Below are positions 18,334 through 26,066 of a DNA stretch of 64,000 nt, one piece after another. Source of the stretch: UBA5078 sp051252515. GTDB taxonomy: Bacteria; Pseudomonadota; Gammaproteobacteria; Pseudomonadales; Pseudohongiellaceae. The notes below the pieces were generated by a model. It saw only the letters and a list, made by a program, of their open reading frames with translations, searched no databases and had not been told where the DNA came from. A program made the position numbers and the translations under genes. The first letter of the stretch is position 1; every line of letters begins with the position of its first letter. Location of the stretch: contig JBPOFS010000001.1 of NCBI GenBank assembly GCA_051252515.1, positions 62,001 to 126,000 of the forward strand. The letters run 5' to 3'.

Positions 18334-19002
18334 ATGAGCGAAATTATTTCGATGTTTAGTCACCCAGTGATCACGCTGGATGACTATCCAGACTCCGCAG
18401 CGATCGCGGATAAGTTTTACGATAAAAGCATGGCGCTCATGGAAGAGTATCCCGACGCGGGATTAATCAGTAATGCGTGGCACAGCGGCAAGCGTGCTGA
18501 GTCTAAAGAAGATTTCAAACAACACGGCTTCACTTCCTATTACAATGTAAACCTCGGCTCGCGCGAAGACTTCGCCTTTATGAATCGTGCGGCGATGGAT
18601 GCATTTGCTCAGTACATGCGGGTAGTCGGCAAATCTGACCTAGGCATGAAATTAGACAGCGCCTGGACATCCATTTACGGCAGGGATCATTTTGTCCCTC
18701 AACACACCCACCCGATGTCCCATCTCAGCCTAGTGTTTTATGCCGCGGCTACAGAGGGCACTGGCCAACTCGTTTTTGACAACCCTTCCCGAGGCCACTT
18801 CCAACACTTTTACCCACCTGAGATTAGTTGGATGCAGTATCGATTCTCGGTCCAACCTAAGAAGGGCATGTTTGTCGTATTTCCGAGCTACCTAGCCCAC
18901 AACACGGAGCCACACGAGAGCGACGACTTTAGAGTGATCTATTCCGCTAACGCACAGCTCAAGTTCAGCAAACCTACGGATGCCGACAAGCAAGTACGTT
19001 GA
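18334..19002 (+). CDS. Putative 2-oxoglutarate/Fe(II)-dependent oxygenase
   Basis: This 222-residue protein resembles the TIGR02466-type 2OG-Fe(II) oxygenases. WTSIYGRDHFVPQHTHPMSHLS carries the first iron-binding His and nearby acid or His ligands. YLAHNTEPHESDDFRVIYSAN carries the distal His (HxTxP) and the Arg that would bind 2-oxoglutarate. The fold should be the double-stranded beta helix, and the substrate is unknown. The ATG has a nearby AAGG. A TATAAT box sits at 18314-18319, so the message could have a very short leader. It converges on the cyclase-family gene with only three bases between their stops. Confidence 0.72.
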   Translation: MSEIISMFSHPVITLDDYPDSAAIADKFYDKSMALMEEYPDAGLISNAWHSGKRAESKEDFKQHGFTSYYNVNLGSREDFAFMNRAAMDAFAQYMRVVGKSDLGMKLDSAWTSIYGRDHFVPQHTHPMSHLSLVFYAAATEGTGQLVFDNPSRGHFQHFYPPEISWMQYRFSVQPKKGMFVVFPSYLAHNTEPHESDDFRVIYSANAQLKFSKPTDADKQVR

Positions 19003-19005
19003 TAA

Positions 19006-20061
19006 TCAAAATGTTGCTAATGCATTAAACGGACTCGCTGTTCCGGCAGGTATAGGGTTAATCTGAATAGACGTCAAAAATTCCCAACGCTTTAAACGCG
19101 CAGCGGTCTTCGCGACATCCTCTAAGTAACCATTATCAACGATAGGCAAACCTAGATTAACCTGTGTTAATTGATGAATGGGGCGACCAATACCAGCCAC
19201 GCCTGAAGGTTGCACATCATTGACCGCATCTCCAATTAAAATTGCGACATCACGTGCTTTCAACCAAGGCAAAACCGACGCATGCAAACCAGCACCACCC
19301 TGCCCGTATTGCCACGGACCTTCGGCATCTCGCATTGCCCAACGCCCAGTGCGAACATAGAGCGCATCACCGCTACCGATCTTCACCCCTGCGAACTCCT
19401 CCCACGCCTCTAAGTCAGACACATAAATCGGCGTGCTTGGGTCCAACCAATCAAGCCCTCGCATAAGAGGGATATCGACTAACACGCCGCGAGTGACATA
19501 AGAGGTACCCATGCGATCGATTGCGAGGTCTTCGCATCCAGTAGCGGTTAGGTTCTGCGGGTAACCATTAAAAATTACGTATTCGCCGTCAACTTCGCTG
19601 CGATAATGGCAAAGTGCATCGATGTGAGACAGCATTCCATCATGTAAGGAAAAACTAATTTCGTCCAAGGCAAAGGTTGGCTCTCCTGTCACTGGGTCAA
19701 GGCGACTCATGCGATGCTCTGTTGGCCCAAAGCTTTGGCTGTCGATGCTTTTTTCAAGCGTCACAAAGTGTTGTAGAGTGACGGTCTCACCAACCTGTAC
19801 TAGAGCAGCCGCCTGTTTAGTTTTCTCCGGCGTTATGAGGTTAAGGGTTCCTCTCTGATCGTCAGGCCCCCAACGCCCCCAGTTGGAAAGTTCTTGCTCC
19901 CAATCCGTTAAGGTATCAAGCGTTACTAAGTTAGCCGGTAGTTGGGTGGACGGGTGAGCTTGAAAATCCTGTGCGAAAGCGCTTGCCGAAATCGTCAGCG
20001 CTAAAGTGAAACTAAGTGCGGCCCAAATCGGGCGAGGCATTAAAGCGGGACGTCTTTTCAT
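19006..20061 (-). CDS. Exported cyclase-family (kynurenine formamidase-like) hydrolase
   Basis: This 351-residue protein has a signal peptide (about residues 1-30, ending SAFAQ). The cyclase/KynB-like domain carries the metal-binding motif HDGMLSHIDALCH at about residue 138, matching the family pattern HxGTHxDxxxH with His-Asp-His ligands. Others in the family hydrolyse N-formylkynurenine or form cyclic amides. An exported member is likely to act on an unknown periplasmic substrate. WGRWGPDDQRGTLNLITPEK is the typical start of the longer 'cyclase family' proteins. It converges on the oxygenase gene. Confidence 0.8.
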   Translation of the reverse strand: MKRRPALMPRPIWAALSFTLALTISASAFAQDFQAHPSTQLPANLVTLDTLTDWEQELSNWGRWGPDDQRGTLNLITPEKTKQAAALVQVGETVTLQHFVTLEKSIDSQSFGPTEHRMSRLDPVTGEPTFALDEISFSLHDGMLSHIDALCHYRSEVDGEYVIFNGYPQNLTATGCEDLAIDRMGTSYVTRGVLVDIPLMRGLDWLDPSTPIYVSDLEAWEEFAGVKIGSGDALYVRTGRWAMRDAEGPWQYGQGGAGLHASVLPWLKARDVAILIGDAVNDVQPSGVAGIGRPIHQLTQVNLGLPIVDNGYLEDVAKTAARLKRWEFLTSIQINPIPAGTASPFNALATF

Positions 20062-20503
20062 TGGCGTAGTCCTCTAAGTTGGTCTTTAGAGTCCTTCTTA
20101 GCACACAGGCTTTCAAACGCCTAATTCAAGGCGTGTAAAAATGAACCTTCAAGTCACTCTCATTAAGATCAACCCATAGGTAGTTACTCGCTCATAGACA
20201 AATACCACGCTCGCCAATCGTGCAGACTTTTATACACCGAGCTAACGAGCGCTATCTGTGCTACCCTGCCCGCTCTTCGTTTGACACATCAACGTAGCTT
20301 TTCAATCACACCTGTTTTACTACGCGCCCTATTTCTTAGGCCGCGCGATTCTCGTAGCGCAACATCGTTTTTCAAGTTTTTTCGTAACGGTTACATCTAA
20401 ACGCTGCAATTTTGCTTTCAGCATGATTTCTTCATCTTGTTGGAAAATACTTTTACCTGCCTGATATCTTTACAGATTATCAAGCGTCGCTTACTGGAGT
20501 CTT
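20062..20503. other. Divergent intergenic region before the phospholipid-type operon
   Basis: This 442-base gap separates a minus-strand hydrolase from a plus-strand operon. No gene is visible. A possible promoter for the operon is TTGGAA at 20440-20445 with GATATC at 20463-20468, 17 bases apart, 36 bases before the start codon. The match at -10 is weak. Confidence 0.35.
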
Positions 20504-21157
20504 ATGACTACAAGCAACACCGAATCACAAAATGCACAACCTAGTATTATCTCCTATATCAAAGATGTTCCGAACCTTTGCTCACTCGCCGGTCTAGCCT
20601 GCACCACGTCATCCATTTACTTCAGCATTCTTGGTGTCTACTCCGCCGCGATGATTGGCATGGTATGGGCCGTCGCTTTCGATTGGGCAGACGGGCTAAT
20701 TGCACGAAGAATGAAAGGTCGCTCAAAGATCGATGGCGTTTTCGGTGGGCAGCTTGACGTGTTGATTGATATCGTAAGCTATGGAGTCGCCCCAGCGGTG
20801 CTTTTAATGAGCTACGGAGCCTTCGAACCTATCTATCTATTGGGCGCATTTGTAATGTTAGCCGCGGGTGTAATTCGATTAAGTTATTTCAGCACCTACG
20901 GATTGTCTGAAGGCGCCAAATACACCGGCCTCGCTCTGGATAACAACAGCCTCATTCTGGTATTCCTGTTCTTATTTGAAAGTATGTTTGAGCGCGGAAC
21001 TTTTACAGTTATTCTCTACGCCGCTTGCGTAGGGCTAGCGGTACTCAACGTCTCTCAGATCAAAACGCCGAAGCTTTCTGGCAACCCCCTCAATGTCTAT
21101 ATTCTTGCAATTTACACTCTTGCGATTTCAGGTACTTATGCGTGGAAACTTTTATAG
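20504..21157 (+). CDS. CDP-alcohol phosphatidyltransferase
   Basis: This 217-residue integral membrane protein has about six hydrophobic segments. It carries the CDP-alcohol phosphotransferase signature: DGLIARR at about residues 66-72, then GGQLDVLID at about 82-90, with the Asp residues that bind the metals. The gap between AR and the next G is 12 residues. Phosphatidylserine and phosphatidylglycerophosphate synthases have 8, and bacterial phosphatidylcholine synthases (Pcs) have 12. It would join a CDP-activated group and an alcohol to make a phospholipid, in the inner membrane. A cytidylyltransferase lies 61 bases downstream. GGAG precedes the ATG. The true substrates are not clear. Confidence 0.8.
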   Translation: MTTSNTESQNAQPSIISYIKDVPNLCSLAGLACTTSSIYFSILGVYSAAMIGMVWAVAFDWADGLIARRMKGRSKIDGVFGGQLDVLIDIVSYGVAPAVLLMSYGAFEPIYLLGAFVMLAAGVIRLSYFSTYGLSEGAKYTGLALDNNSLILVFLFLFESMFERGTFTVILYAACVGLAVLNVSQIKTPKLSGNPLNVYILAIYTLAISGTYAWKLL

Positions 21158-21218
21158 AAGTGAACGAGATTAAAACGACAGACACCCATTTCACGCTAAG
21201 CAAGGAGTTAAAAGCATA

Positions 21219-21656
21219 ATGATTGTATACACCGTAGGGACATTCGATTTATTACATGTAGGACACCTCGCGTTGCTTGAATACTGCGCGACATTAGGCA
21301 ATACCGTGGCAGTAGGCGTTGCCTCTGACCAAGTGGTCAGGTCGTACAAACCCGAAACGCCTGTTATTCCCCTGGATCAACGATTAGAAATGCTTAAAGC
21401 TTTACGCTGTGTCGATATCGTGCAGCCCTACCATGAGCTTGAATATGTCTCTGGCTGCAAGGCTGTCAATGCGGACATCTTTGTTGTTGGTGAAGACTGG
21501 GGAGACAAACCTCATAATCTCGAAGTAGAAGCTTATTTAAGAAGCCGAGGTAAAAAAATTGTGCAAGTGGATTACAATTCGCGCACCTCGTCCTCACGAA
21601 TCAAATTCAATACCGTCGCGCAGACTCACAGAAGACAGCATGCAGCCCTAGTTTAG
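21219..21656 (+). CDS. Cytidylyltransferase, TagD/ethanolamine-phosphate type
   Basis: This 145-residue nucleotidyltransferase has the HxGH motif in GTFDLLHVGHLALLE (residues about 7-21) and a C-terminal SRTSSSRIK region corresponding to the RTxGxSTT motif of glycerol-3-phosphate and ethanolamine-phosphate cytidylyltransferases. It would turn CTP and a phosphorylated small alcohol into a CDP-alcohol in the cytoplasm. It follows a CDP-alcohol phosphatidyltransferase, so it probably supplies that enzyme's substrate, as in a Kennedy-type pathway. An AAGGAG lies 11 bases before the ATG. Which alcohol is activated cannot be told from the sequence. Confidence 0.8.
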   Translation: MIVYTVGTFDLLHVGHLALLEYCATLGNTVAVGVASDQVVRSYKPETPVIPLDQRLEMLKALRCVDIVQPYHELEYVSGCKAVNADIFVVGEDWGDKPHNLEVEAYLRSRGKKIVQVDYNSRTSSSRIKFNTVAQTHRRQHAALV

Positions 21657-21671
21657 AGAGGAGTAAGCAAC

Positions 21672-22244
21672 ATCGAACTATTAGCCGATTATCCATATCT
21701 GTTGGTACCGGTGATATTTTTTGCCAGAGTCGCAGACGTTTCTCTTGGCACCTTTCGCACCATTGTTGTTTTCAGGGGCAACAAACTCCTAGCGTCCTTT
21801 ATCGGGTTCTTTGAAATCATGATTTGGTTAGTCGCCGCCTCTCAAGTTCTGGCTAACCTCGATCACTGGTATTTGGCATTAGCTTACGCAAGTGGTTTTG
21901 CTGTCGGAAATTACGTCGGCATCACCATCGAGGGCCGTTTCGCTATTGGCAATGACCTTGTGCGTTGCATATCATTCAACAGAGATGTCCTAGCTGGAAA
22001 ATTACGCGAAGCAGGATTCAAGGTAGTGTCGTTCGATGGTGACATGGGCGAAGGCTACCCTGTAGAACTACTGATGATCGTTGAAAAACGACGTAGAATT
22101 CCTTCTCTTATCCAGAAAATTAAAGAGCTTGATAATACCGCCGTCTATTCGGTATCGGATGTCAAAAATGTTTATGACGGCCCAGACCTCGCGCCGAAAC
22201 ACAGTCTCTTAAACAGCAGGATCATGCTATTCGGAAAACGTTAA
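21672..22244 (+). CDS. UPF0316/DUF2179 family membrane protein
   Basis: The protein has about three N-terminal membrane segments and a DUF2179 C-terminal domain. FFARVADVSLGTFRTIVVFRG is the family's N-terminal hallmark and YSVSDVKNVYDG marks the C-terminal part. The role is unknown. The start is uncertain. A TTG at 21702 gives 180 residues but leaves only a short lead before the hallmark and no ribosome binding site nearby. A strong AGGAG at 21658-21662 points to a codon near 21672 (ATC), which would add ten residues (IELLADYPYL) as seen in relatives. It follows the cytidylyltransferase directly. Confidence 0.72.
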   Translation: MELLADYPYLLVPVIFFARVADVSLGTFRTIVVFRGNKLLASFIGFFEIMIWLVAASQVLANLDHWYLALAYASGFAVGNYVGITIEGRFAIGNDLVRCISFNRDVLAGKLREAGFKVVSFDGDMGEGYPVELLMIVEKRRRIPSLIQKIKELDNTAVYSVSDVKNVYDGPDLAPKHSLLNSRIMLFGKR

Positions 22245-22336
22245 CTCAGCGGTTAGAAACTATCGGACTCCCTCGCTTATTGACATCATAAATGGCTGAA
22301 AACATACTGATCTAAAGAGTTTGGCGGAGCCCAAAA

Positions 22337-22612
22337 ATGACGATACTCGTTGCAGGAAAAATCACTGTAAAACCCGGAACCAGAGAACAATTTCTCACCG
22401 CTTCCAAGGAAGCGTTGTTGTTAGCAAGAGAAAACAAAACTTGTTATGACTTTTCAGTTTCACCTGATATTGTTGACCCGAACAGGATTAACATTTTTGA
22501 GAAATGGGCCTCTCGCACCGCTCTTGAGGCCTTTCGCAATTCAGGCCCCGAAGATGAGTCGTTCTCAATGATCACGGCCTTTGACGTGCATGAATATGAG
22601 CTAGCTACTTAA
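22337..22612 (+). CDS. Putative quinol monooxygenase (ABM domain)
   Basis: This 91-residue single-domain protein has the YgiN-like pattern: ILVAGKITVKPGTREQFL, TCYDFSVSPDIVDPNRINIFEKW and a C-terminal FDVHEYE. Relatives oxidise menadiol-type quinols without a cofactor, which may help in handling oxidative stress. A TGGCGGAG-type ribosome binding site lies close to the ATG. It is followed by a tiny membrane protein gene 18 bases later. Confidence 0.8.
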   Translation: MTILVAGKITVKPGTREQFLTASKEALLLARENKTCYDFSVSPDIVDPNRINIFEKWASRTALEAFRNSGPEDESFSMITAFDVHEYELAT

Positions 22613-22630
22613 CTAGTCACAGGAATTGTC

Positions 22631-22780
22631 ATGTTAAATAAATACGCACCAACGCTATGGATTGTAGGAGGCATCTTACTAATGCTGCCAAGTATCTTCG
22701 GTAACGATAGGTCCGGATTAATCCCGGTAGGGATCGTGTTTATCGTCATAGGCATCGCCACAAAAGTAAAGAAACCTTAA
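22631..22780 (+). CDS. Small membrane protein, 49 residues
   Basis: The frame ATG 22631 to TAA 22780 gives 49 residues with two hydrophobic segments (about 8-20 and 30-44) separated by the short polar turn GNDRSG, and a lysine-rich end (KVKKP). AGGA lies 6-10 bases before the ATG. The composition and clean ribosome binding site support a real gene, which may be co-transcribed with the quinol monooxygenase before it. I do not recognise the family. Confidence 0.55.
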   Translation: MLNKYAPTLWIVGGILLMLPSIFGNDRSGLIPVGIVFIVIGIATKVKKP

Positions 22781-22802
22781 GCCCAACCCTTTCTCAACAT
22801 CT

Positions 22803-22850
22803 TGTCTCCCACACCCCTTTAGCATATGATTCGTATACGTTTCGTATATT
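22803..22850 (+). promoter_or_regulatory. Promoter and putative operator for the ParD-like/map operon
   Basis: TTGTCT (22803-22808) and TATGAT (22825-22830) are 16 bases apart. Overlapping and just after the -10 box are two copies of TTCGTATA, at 22830-22837 and 22841-22848, one helical turn (11 bases) apart. The first forms the palindrome CGTATACG. Spaced half-sites of this kind suit ribbon-helix-helix autorepressors, and the first gene encodes such a protein. Confidence 0.5.
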
Positions 22851-22861
22851 CAAGGATTGTT

Positions 22862-23068
22862 ATGGGTATTGTTAAAATTAGTGATGAGCTGCACGAAGAT
22901 ATTCGTAAGGCGAGCTCGGTGATGGTGCGCTCAATCAATGCCCAGGCCGAGTTCTGGATAAAAATAGGGATGTTGGCCGAGGCTAACCCGAACACGCCAT
23001 TTTCCGAGATAGTCCGTGAGCAAATGCAGCTAGCCGACGTCGACGTAAGGAAGGTTGCAAGTGACTGA
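22862..23068 (+). CDS. ParD-like antitoxin-family protein
   Basis: This 68-residue protein starts MGIVKISDELHEDIRKAS and contains SINAQAEFWIKIGMLAEANP, the pattern of the ParD-like family (PF11903), which is related to ribbon-helix-helix antitoxins. The ATG at 22862 is chosen over a longer frame from 22826 because family members start here and AAGGA lies before it. No ParE-like toxin is next to it. Instead its stop overlaps the start of a methionine aminopeptidase gene. It probably represses its own operon through the TTCGTATA repeats just upstream. Whether it works with the peptidase is unknown. Confidence 0.78.
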   Translation: MGIVKISDELHEDIRKASSVMVRSINAQAEFWIKIGMLAEANPNTPFSEIVREQMQLADVDVRKVASD

Positions 23069-23843
23069 TGTCATTATAAAAACAAAAGACGAGCTCATTG
23101 TAATGCGAGAATCAGGACGCCTTCTCGCATTAGTGTTTGCCTACCTCGACCAGCAAGTCAAAGCAGGCATCACGACGATGAACATCAACGATCTAGCAGA
23201 GCGTTATATTGTTGACGAACTAAAGTCTCGCCCAGCGAGCAAGGGCCAATACGGTTTCCAATATTCACTCAACACCTCCGTCAACCACGTCGTTTGTCAC
23301 GGCGTGCCTTCAGACCACCTCGTGTTGAAGTCCGGTGACATCGTTAACGTCGATATCACCCTAGAGAAGGGTGGATTCATTGCCGACTCCAGCAAAACCT
23401 ATATGATCGGTGACGTGGCCCCGCTTGCGAAGCGCTTGGTTGATAAGGCCTATGAGGCCATGTGGCAAGGTATACGCGTCGTTAAGCCTGGCGCCACCTT
23501 AGGCGATGTTGGTCATGCAATTGCGCAACATGCCGAAAAGAACGGGTATTCGGTTGTCCGTGAATACTGTGGTCATGGCATCGGGAGAGAGATGCATGAA
23601 GCCCCCCAGGTGCTGCACTTTGGTCAGAAGGGTAAAGGCCTCGTATTGAAAGAAGGCATGACCTTCACAATCGAACCGATGATCAACCAAGGCAAAGCAA
23701 AAGTTAAAACGAAGAAAGACGGATGGACTGTCGTTACCAGTGATAAGAAGTTATCTGCACAATGGGAACATACTATTGCGGTCACATCTGATGGCTATGA
23801 GGTTTTGACGCTTCGAGCGGAAGAGCAATTACTAGGAGAGTGA
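23061..23843 (+). CDS. map: Type I methionine aminopeptidase
   Basis: This protein of about 260 residues carries all five metal ligands of the pita-bread fold. The Asp pair is in NVDITLEKGGFIADSSKTY, the His in HGIGREMHEAPQVLHFG, the Glu in FTIEPMINQG and the last Glu in QWEHTIAVT. It removes the initiator Met from new proteins in the cytoplasm. A GTG start at 23061 is chosen because AGGAAGG lies six bases before it, whereas a TTG at 23055 has no room for a binding site. Its start overlaps the ParD-like gene and its end overlaps the ynfA-like gene by four bases. It is likely a second copy, because the housekeeping map usually sits beside rpsB. Confidence 0.9.
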   Translation: MTDVIIKTKDELIVMRESGRLLALVFAYLDQQVKAGITTMNINDLAERYIVDELKSRPASKGQYGFQYSLNTSVNHVVCHGVPSDHLVLKSGDIVNVDITLEKGGFIADSSKTYMIGDVAPLAKRLVDKAYEAMWQGIRVVKPGATLGDVGHAIAQHAEKNGYSVVREYCGHGIGREMHEAPQVLHFGQKGKGLVLKEGMTFTIEPMINQGKAKVKTKKDGWTVVTSDKKLSAQWEHTIAVTSDGYEVLTLRAEEQLLGE

Positions 23844-24181
23844 GCCTGTTGCTAGAACTAAAAACATTCGGACTTTTTATCGTCACCGCATTGGCTGAAA
23901 TTATAGGGTGTTATCTCCCCTACCTTTGGTTGCGCGAAGGCAAGTCAATCTGGTTATTAGTGCCCGCCGCTTTCAGCTTGGCGATATTCGCTTGGCTGCT
24001 GACCTTGCACCCTGCCGCGGCAGGCAGAGTCTATGCGGCCTATGGTGGCGTGTATATTGTTATGGCCGTTTTGTGGCTCTGGGCTATAGACGGGATTCGT
24101 CCAACCCCATGGGATCTTGTAGGCTCTGGCGTAGCACTACTAGGCATGGCGATTATTATGTTTGCCCCTAGAGCGGCATAA
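23840..24181 (+). CDS. YnfA/UPF0060 family membrane protein
   Basis: This 113-residue protein has four membrane helices and the family landmarks LAEIIGCYLPYLWLR, GRVYAAYGGVYIVMAVLWLW and the C-terminal PTPWDLVGSGVALLGMAIIM. It is related to small multidrug resistance transporters, and some members export small toxic compounds. The GTG start overlaps the stop of map (GTGA), so the three genes from 22862 onward form one tightly coupled operon. Confidence 0.87.
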   Translation: MSLLLELKTFGLFIVTALAEIIGCYLPYLWLREGKSIWLLVPAAFSLAIFAWLLTLHPAAAGRVYAAYGGVYIVMAVLWLWAIDGIRPTPWDLVGSGVALLGMAIIMFAPRAA

Positions 24182-24300
24182 CAACTCTACAAAATCCGCA
24201 TGCTCTATTTGCAATATTGAGTACGCTTTAGAGTTGCGCCCTACTGTAGTTACTCTGAACGATTCGTCAACACTCCCTATATTCAGCAGGGAATTAAGAA

Positions 24301-24735
24301 ATGATGAAAATAGTATCAGCCAATCCAAATGACGCTGACTCCCTTGCGGACCTTAGAGCGTTAGCCATGAAGGAAAGCCTAGAAGCGCTAGGGCTTTTCG
24401 ACCCTACTCGCGTCAGAGAAGGCCTCTTGTCCGGCTTCGATCCAACAATCACTAAGAAAGTACTCATCAATGGGCAATTAGCCGCGTTTTTTGTCGTTAA
24501 AGAGGAACCGGACTGGCTTTACCTTAATCACCTGTACGTGCTTCCCCGATTTCAGGCTGAAAAAATCGGCACCACTATTCTCTCGCTCATCATTGAGCGT
24601 GGAGACGAACTAGGTAAAAAAATTAAACTTCGAGCCCTAAAAGAGAGCCGATCTAACCAGTTTTACTTGTCTCACGGCTTTGTTAAAACACACGAAGAAG
24701 AATTCGACAATTACTATACGCGTGAACACCGCTAG
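24301..24735 (+). CDS. GNAT family N-acetyltransferase
   Basis: This 144-residue protein has the GNAT layout, with YLNHLYVLPRFQAEKIGTTIL as the acetyl-CoA binding region (a variant of the QxxGxG/A loop: FQAEKIGT) and FYLSHGFVKTHEEEF at the end. The first step is normally acetyl transfer to an amine, and the substrate is unknown. It stands alone between the ynfA-like gene and the racemase gene. Confidence 0.72.
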   Translation: MMKIVSANPNDADSLADLRALAMKESLEALGLFDPTRVREGLLSGFDPTITKKVLINGQLAAFFVVKEEPDWLYLNHLYVLPRFQAEKIGTTILSLIIERGDELGKKIKLRALKESRSNQFYLSHGFVKTHEEEFDNYYTREHR

Positions 24736-24828
24736 GTCATCTACTTCAAGCTGTTGAAAAGCTAAATTCAATTAGCTGACGCGATGAGGCACAATGAGCG
24801 AACACTCGCTGGCGGGCACGGAGATAAT

Positions 24829-25527
24829 ATGAAAACGATAGGCCTTTTGGGCGGCATGAGTTGGCAGAGTACCGCAGGGTATTATCGCGCCATCAATGAA
24901 GGGGTGAAGAAAAGCCTCGGAGGATTACACTCTGCGAAAATTGCTATGGTTAGCGTCGATTTTGCCGAAATAGAAGTGATGCAAAATAAGGGCGATTGGG
25001 ACGGTTCTGCCAAACTACTCTCTGAGGCCGCGTTAAGGGTACAAACCGCTGGTGCTGACCTCCTCCTTATTTGTACCAATACGATGCACAAGGTGGCATC
25101 GCAAATTGAAGACGCGATTGATATTAAATTGCTGCACATCGCCGATGCCACTGGTGAGGTCTTAGTCAATGAAGGGATTAAGACTGTAGGCTTGCTCGGC
25201 ACAGCCTTTACTATGGAGCAGGATTTTTATAAAGGACGCCTCGAAGAGCGCTATGGCCTTAATGTGCTTATTCCCAATGAGAAAGACGTTCAAATAATCC
25301 ATGACGTTATTTATCAAGAGCTTTGCTTGGGTGAGATTCGTCAAGAATCAAAGCAAGAGTATCTGCGCATAATTGAAGCCCTGGCAGCACAAGGCGCGCA
25401 AGGTGTTATTCTTGGCTGCACAGAGATCGGCATGCTCGTGAACCAACACGATACCAAAGTAACCTTGTTCGATACGACTGAAATTCATACTGAAAGTGCA
25501 GTGAGGTACTCCTTATGTCAAGATTAA
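24829..25527 (+). CDS. Aspartate/glutamate racemase family protein
   Basis: This protein of about 232 residues starts MKTIGLLGGMSWQST. It carries both catalytic Cys residues of the family, in LLICTNTMHK (about residue 83) and VILGCTEIGMLV (about residue 197), which take and give the alpha proton. It matches the YgeA-like broad-specificity amino acid racemases more than cell-wall MurI. The ATG at 24829 has a GGAG just before it, and family members begin here. An upstream in-frame ATG at 24784 has no support. The end overlaps the next gene by 13 bases. Confidence 0.85.
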   Translation: MKTIGLLGGMSWQSTAGYYRAINEGVKKSLGGLHSAKIAMVSVDFAEIEVMQNKGDWDGSAKLLSEAALRVQTAGADLLLICTNTMHKVASQIEDAIDIKLLHIADATGEVLVNEGIKTVGLLGTAFTMEQDFYKGRLEERYGLNVLIPNEKDVQIIHDVIYQELCLGEIRQESKQEYLRIIEALAAQGAQGVILGCTEIGMLVNQHDTKVTLFDTTEIHTESAVRYSLCQD

Positions 25528-26015
25528 TTCTCGTGTGCGGCCCCACAGGAGTGGGTAAGACCACTTACTCGCTAGCACTGTCTAAAGAGATCAGCGCCGT
25601 TCGTTTTTCAATAGACCCGTGGATGCAAACACTGTTTTCAAAGGACATGACTGCGCTCGACTACGATTGGATGATTGAGCGAGTGAATCGTTGCTACGAC
25701 CAGATCTGGCAAGTCAGCGAGCAAATTCTTGCGCTCAAAGGCAATGTCATTCTGGACCTAGGATTCACAACCAAAGCACAGAGAGCCGAATTCATAGAGC
25801 GCGCCAAAAACCTGAACATAGAAGCCGAAGTTCATTATCTAGACGCACCAACAGATGTGCGCAAGAAACGCGTCGATAAACGTAACACAGAAAAAGACCC
25901 TAATGTTTATGCCTTCGAAGTAACCGATATGATGTTTAATTTCATGGAGCCAAGATTTGAAGTCCCCGATAGCAAAGAGCTAAAAAACGGCTACAAGGTC
26001 AATACAGAGAATTGA
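25515..26015 (+). CDS. P-loop kinase / AAA family ATP-binding protein
   Basis: This 166-residue protein has a Walker A motif GPTGVGKTT at residues 8-16 and a QILALKGNVILDLGFT region that resembles Walker B. The lid-like RKKRVDKRNTEKDP stretch is shared with small kinases and zeta-toxin or chloramphenicol phosphotransferase-like proteins. It likely phosphorylates a small molecule in the cytoplasm. The start lies within the racemase gene, so the two are translated together, and the job may be linked to that enzyme's amino acid. Confidence 0.72.
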   Translation: MSRLILVCGPTGVGKTTYSLALSKEISAVRFSIDPWMQTLFSKDMTALDYDWMIERVNRCYDQIWQVSEQILALKGNVILDLGFTTKAQRAEFIERAKNLNIEAEVHYLDAPTDVRKKRVDKRNTEKDPNVYAFEVTDMMFNFMEPRFEVPDSKELKNGYKVNTEN

Positions 26016-26066
26016 GGTAGAATCATACCTAACGCTAGATAAACTCCACCAAGAGGGTTATTCACG

